This document shows positions 61,388 through 64,000 of a stretch of DNA of 64,000 bases, in pieces. Below the pieces are notes generated by a model that was not told the DNA's origin, ran no database searches, and worked only from the letters and a program-made list of their open reading frames with translations. The translations under genes and the position numbers were made by a program. Each line of letters begins with the position of its first letter. The first letter of the stretch is position 1. The DNA is taken from NCBI RefSeq assembly GCF_001543175.1, contig NZ_CP014161.1, positions 1,240,001 to 1,304,000 of the forward strand, read 5' to 3'. Source of the DNA: Aerococcus urinae. Lineage in GTDB: Bacteria > Bacillota > Bacilli > Lactobacillales > Aerococcaceae.

Positions 61388-63175
61388 TTACAAGGTTTCC
61401 TTCCATTGGTACTGACGGATTTCTACCCCTTCAGCTTCTAGGTAATCGGTTAAAGGTTTGAGATCTTCAGCGTAATAGCGTTCTTTAAACTTAGCGATGG
61501 CTTCTTCTTCATGAAGTTTAGGATCGAGTTCTAAGTGTTCCACTGGGATTGGACGGTCCAGACTGATCTTACAGTCAATCACAACCACTTTACCGTCTTT
61601 TTCATCAGCGACCGCTTGGGTGAAGACATCTTTTAACTGGCTGATTTCAGTCACTGTGTAAGACACAGCGCCTTGAGCCTTACCAATCATGGCGAAGTCA
61701 ACATCGGCAATATCGATCCCATAGAAGTTATCGTTAGTATCTTCTTGTTCGTCACGGATAAAACCGAAACGCTCATTGGTGAAGACCACGTTAATCATGG
61801 GGAGCTTGTATTTGACTGCGGTAACAATATCTTGCATGGCCATGGAGAAGCCCCCGTCGCCGGCTAAGTTCCATACTTGACGGTCTGGCATTTCCAGTTT
61901 TGCAGCAATGGCGCCTGGGAGGCCATTGCCCATGGTAGCGAAGATATTAGAAGTCCGCCAGGTGTTCTTAGGTGTCATATGTAAGTGACGGATCGAAGTT
62001 TGGGTAGTGTTCCCCACATCAATGGAATAAACCGCATCTTCATCAGCCACTTGGTTAATAGCATGGTAAACTTGGAAGAGTTGCAAATCTCCGTCCTTTC
62101 TTTGTTCTAGACTTTGGAGATAGTCTTTCCAGTTTTTGGCATTGTCGATATTGGCCTTGTACCAGCCATTATCAGTTTTTTCTTCAATTTTTTCTGTGAT
62201 TTGACGGATAGCTTCTCCCGCATCTCCTAAGATGCTAACATCAGCATCATGACGCTTACCAAGTTTTTGTTGGTCGATATCGATTTGGATGAAATGTTTG
62301 ACATGGTCAAAGGTCCCTTCAACCTCAGCAAAAGGAAAGTTAGACCCAGCAAAGAGAATGGTGTCCGCTTCTTCTAAGGCTTCATTGGCAGGCTTCCAAG
62401 CCACCCGGTAGGCAGAACCTAAGAGGGCATCAAATTCATAGTCGAAGTTATCAAAGTTAATCCCGGTCACTACTACTGGGGCTTTGATTTTCTTAGAAAG
62501 TTCGATCACTTCTTGGCCACTGCCTTGAGTCCCAATACCAGCATAGATAATTGGCCGTTCACTGGCCTCTAAGACTTTAACCGCTTCATCGATATCCTTT
62601 TCACCGGGTGTCATTAGCGGATAGTCCCGGTAGCTCTTGGCGGAAGAATACCAGGAATCTTCTTCGAGGGGTTCCCAACCAAAGCTGACTGGTACTTCAA
62701 CTGCAGCCACGCCTTTTCTGGCAATGGCGGTACGGATAGCTTCGTCTAAGACCTTAGGCAATTGTTCAGCATAAGCCACCCGACGGTTATAAACAGCTAC
62801 ATCGGCAAAATAAGGATTTTGGTTAAACTCTTGGAACATGTCATAGTTAGACTGCACTTCAGGGCGTTGGCCGATAATTGCTAAGACCGGCACGTTATCC
62901 TCTTTGGCATCATAGAGACCATTGTAGAGGTGGGTTGCCCCTGGTCCTGCTGAACCGATACAAGCCGCAATCTTACCAGTGAATTTAGCACTCATGGAAG
63001 CGGCCAAGGCCCCAGTTTCTTCATGACGGACCTGGATAAAGTTAATCTTGCCCTGTTCCTTTTCAAAAGCATCCATTAAAGAGTTGAGCGAACCGGCTGG
63101 AAGGCCGTAAACATTCTTAATTCCCCAGTCTTCCAATACACGCAGTCCTGCCACCCATGCATCGATAGTCGCCAT
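61388..63175 (-). CDS. spxB: Pyruvate oxidase (H2O2-forming)
   Basis: A 595-residue TPP- and FAD-dependent enzyme converting pyruvate, phosphate and O2 to acetyl phosphate, CO2 and H2O2. It has the three-domain fold: an N-terminal Pyr domain with the catalytic Glu in RHEETGALAAS (about 52), a central FAD domain (ERPIIYAGIGTQGSG) and a C-terminal PP domain with GDGGFSMAMQD and the Mg/TPP loop. Length and the opening GLPAGSLNSLMDAF match streptococcal SpxB. GGAAAGGGA lies upstream of the ATG. It gives aerobic ATP and antagonism by peroxide. It is divergent from an ECF S-component gene. Confidence 0.94.
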   Translation of the reverse strand: MATIDAWVAGLRVLEDWGIKNVYGLPAGSLNSLMDAFEKEQGKINFIQVRHEETGALAASMSAKFTGKIAACIGSAGPGATHLYNGLYDAKEDNVPVLAIIGQRPEVQSNYDMFQEFNQNPYFADVAVYNRRVAYAEQLPKVLDEAIRTAIARKGVAAVEVPVSFGWEPLEEDSWYSSAKSYRDYPLMTPGEKDIDEAVKVLEASERPIIYAGIGTQGSGQEVIELSKKIKAPVVVTGINFDNFDYEFDALLGSAYRVAWKPANEALEEADTILFAGSNFPFAEVEGTFDHVKHFIQIDIDQQKLGKRHDADVSILGDAGEAIRQITEKIEEKTDNGWYKANIDNAKNWKDYLQSLEQRKDGDLQLFQVYHAINQVADEDAVYSIDVGNTTQTSIRHLHMTPKNTWRTSNIFATMGNGLPGAIAAKLEMPDRQVWNLAGDGGFSMAMQDIVTAVKYKLPMINVVFTNERFGFIRDEQEDTNDNFYGIDIADVDFAMIGKAQGAVSYTVTEISQLKDVFTQAVADEKDGKVVVIDCKISLDRPIPVEHLELDPKLHEEEAIAKFKERYYAEDLKPLTDYLEAEGVEIRQYQWKETL

Positions 63176-63252
63176 TCTATTGTCCCTTTCCTTTCTTTTC
63201 TTTTAAATTAATTATCTTTTCACAATCACTTTAACAAAAGCGAACAAAAAAT

Positions 63253-63303
63253 TTGAACAATATGCTCAATTTTTCTTTTACCAGGAAAAATATGCGTTAT
63301 AAT
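63253..63303. promoter_or_regulatory. Palindromic operator candidate and promoters between spxB and the ECF gene
   Basis: TTGAACAATATGCTCAA (63253-63269) is a near-palindrome of 17 bases, of which all but two symmetric pairs match. It lies about 85 bases upstream of spxB and 70 bases upstream of the ECF gene. A TATAAT for the rightward gene is at 63298-63303. On the minus strand GATAAT follows TTGTTA by 15 bases. A single regulator could control both directions. Confidence 0.4.
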
Positions 63304-63338
63304 TTATAGCAAATTAATTTAAAAAGGAGCGATAGCTT

Positions 63339-63896
63339 ATGCATAAAAACAATTCTCTCTTTGAATGGGTAGCCATGGGGATGTATGCAGCTCTCATTAT
63401 TTTAGCCATTACTTTTATTCACATTCCCATGCCCTCCGCCATTTCTAAGAGCTTTGTTCATCCTGGCAATGCACTAGTGGTCCTCGGAGTCCTCTTAATG
63501 GGCGAAAAACGGGGTACCTTAGCTGCCGCAGCGGGTCTCTTTCTCTATGATGTCCTCAATGGTTATGCCTCGGTGGCTATTTTCACAGTGCTAGAAAACC
63601 TGGTCGTCATTGCCGTCGTAAGCCTACTCTTCCGCAAGGTCTTTCATTCAGAGTTGACCATCGGACGCTTAGCCAGCATTGGAGTCGTCGCTGGAGTGAC
63701 CAAGGTCATTGTCATTTTCATTAAATATACTTTCCGCCAAGTTTTACTGGGAAATTCATTAGCAGCTGCCATGGCCATCGCCACTACCGGTATGCCGGCC
63801 AGCCTATTTACAGCAGCCGTAACCGCTGTGTTGGTTACCCTGCTCTACTATCCAATGAAGAAAGTCGTTGACCGCTACCCAGCCTTATCTGCTTAA
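63339..63896 (+). CDS. ECF transporter S component
   Basis: A 185-residue membrane protein with five or six helices. FHIPMP...FVHPGNALVVLGVLLMGEKRGTLAAAAG (fragments) is the pattern of ECF substrate-binding components of the PF07155 type. It would bind a vitamin or cofactor precursor and use the shared EcfA-A'-T module, which is not in this window. Divergence from spxB, an FAD and TPP enzyme, makes a flavin or thiamine precursor an attractive but unproven substrate. AAAAAGGAG precedes the ATG. Confidence 0.85.
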   Translation: MHKNNSLFEWVAMGMYAALIILAITFIHIPMPSAISKSFVHPGNALVVLGVLLMGEKRGTLAAAAGLFLYDVLNGYASVAIFTVLENLVVIAVVSLLFRKVFHSELTIGRLASIGVVAGVTKVIVIFIKYTFRQVLLGNSLAAAMAIATTGMPASLFTAAVTAVLVTLLYYPMKKVVDRYPALSA

Positions 63897-63917
63897 AAAC
63901 TTCTAAAACTATGACAA

Positions 63918-63949
63918 AAAGGGACTGTGAGTAAATTCACAGTCCCTTT
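63918..63949. terminator. Terminator between the ECF gene and the gene at the right edge
   Basis: AAAGGGACTGTGA pairs perfectly with TCACAGTCCCTTT around GTAAAT. A/T runs flank it on both sides, so it can act in both directions. Confidence 0.85.
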
Positions 63950-63960
63950 ACTTATAAGTC

Positions 63961-64000
63961 TTAGTTTTTAGGATTTTTAGCCATTAAGTCTTCAAATTGG
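63961..64000 (-). CDS. C-terminal end of an unidentified gene
   Basis: Reading leftward from the edge, 12 codons give QFEDLMAKNPKN followed by TAA (63963-63961), placed 11 bases from a bidirectional terminator. The composition and position fit the end of a real gene. It is too short to identify. Confidence 0.45.
   Translation of the reverse strand, partial: QFEDLMAKNPKN

Overview
The window looks like a chromosomal segment of a low-GC Gram-positive coccus of the order Lactobacillales, most likely an Aerococcus or close relative. This is inferred from protein style and gene set: mevalonate pathway, SpxB-type pyruvate oxidase, GshF, PdxST/PdxR, a Met T-box, LPxTG proteins and a serine-rich adhesin with an accessory Sec system. 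There are no rRNA or tRNA genes, no CRISPR array, no phage genes and no transposase.

Layout. 1-7 kb: an alpha/beta hydrolase cut by the window edge, a lipoprotein, an M42 aminopeptidase, a YsnF-like stress protein, a GNAT enzyme, a membrane-anchored nuclease with an Excalibur-like tail, and a frameshifted DUF4177-like gene whose lesion lies in a perfect inverted repeat. 7.0-7.7 kb is non-coding and holds several terminator hairpins and a possible small RNA. 7.7-16.8 kb is housekeeping: guaA, the mevalonate operon mvk-mvaD-mvaK2-fni, cysK-cysE and a patatin-like lipase. An EamA transporter follows.

18.0-40.7 kb, all on the minus strand, is the most distinctive region. It is a serine-rich repeat adhesin locus in the order adhesin (2950 aa, about 117 decapeptide repeats), gtfA, gtfB, gtf3, secY2, asp1, asp2, asp3, secA2, a small Asp4/Asp5-like membrane protein and a GT2 glycosyltransferase. 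GtfA/GtfB should start O-glycosylation of the adhesin, Gtf3 and the GT2 enzyme should extend the glycan, Asp1-3 should chaperone and modify it, and SecA2/SecY2 should export it for sortase anchoring. GtfB, Gtf3 and the GT2 enzyme share a C-terminal module of about 120 residues around a YLDIN motif.

41-46 kb: a Met T-box leader controls a MetQ-like lipoprotein and an M20 amidohydrolase. Next come an 80-aa LPQTG micro-protein, a Y-family polymerase with a LexA-type box inside its promoter, and an FMN reductase. 46-53 kb: a DUF975 membrane protein, a split ThrE (YjjP/YjjB-like) exporter, pdxST divergent from pdxR, a GNAT enzyme, and a flavodoxin-fold oxidoreductase with a small downstream gene. 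53-57.5 kb: a CUT1-type ABC importer operon. 57.5-64 kb: gshF, separated from its probable terminator by a structured insertion flanked by direct repeats, then a nucleotidyltransferase-like gene, spxB divergent from an ECF S-component gene with a palindrome between them, and the last codons of a gene running off the right edge.

Several start sites were moved from the longest possible ORF to positions with a properly spaced Shine-Dalgarno sequence. Each change is stated in its entry.
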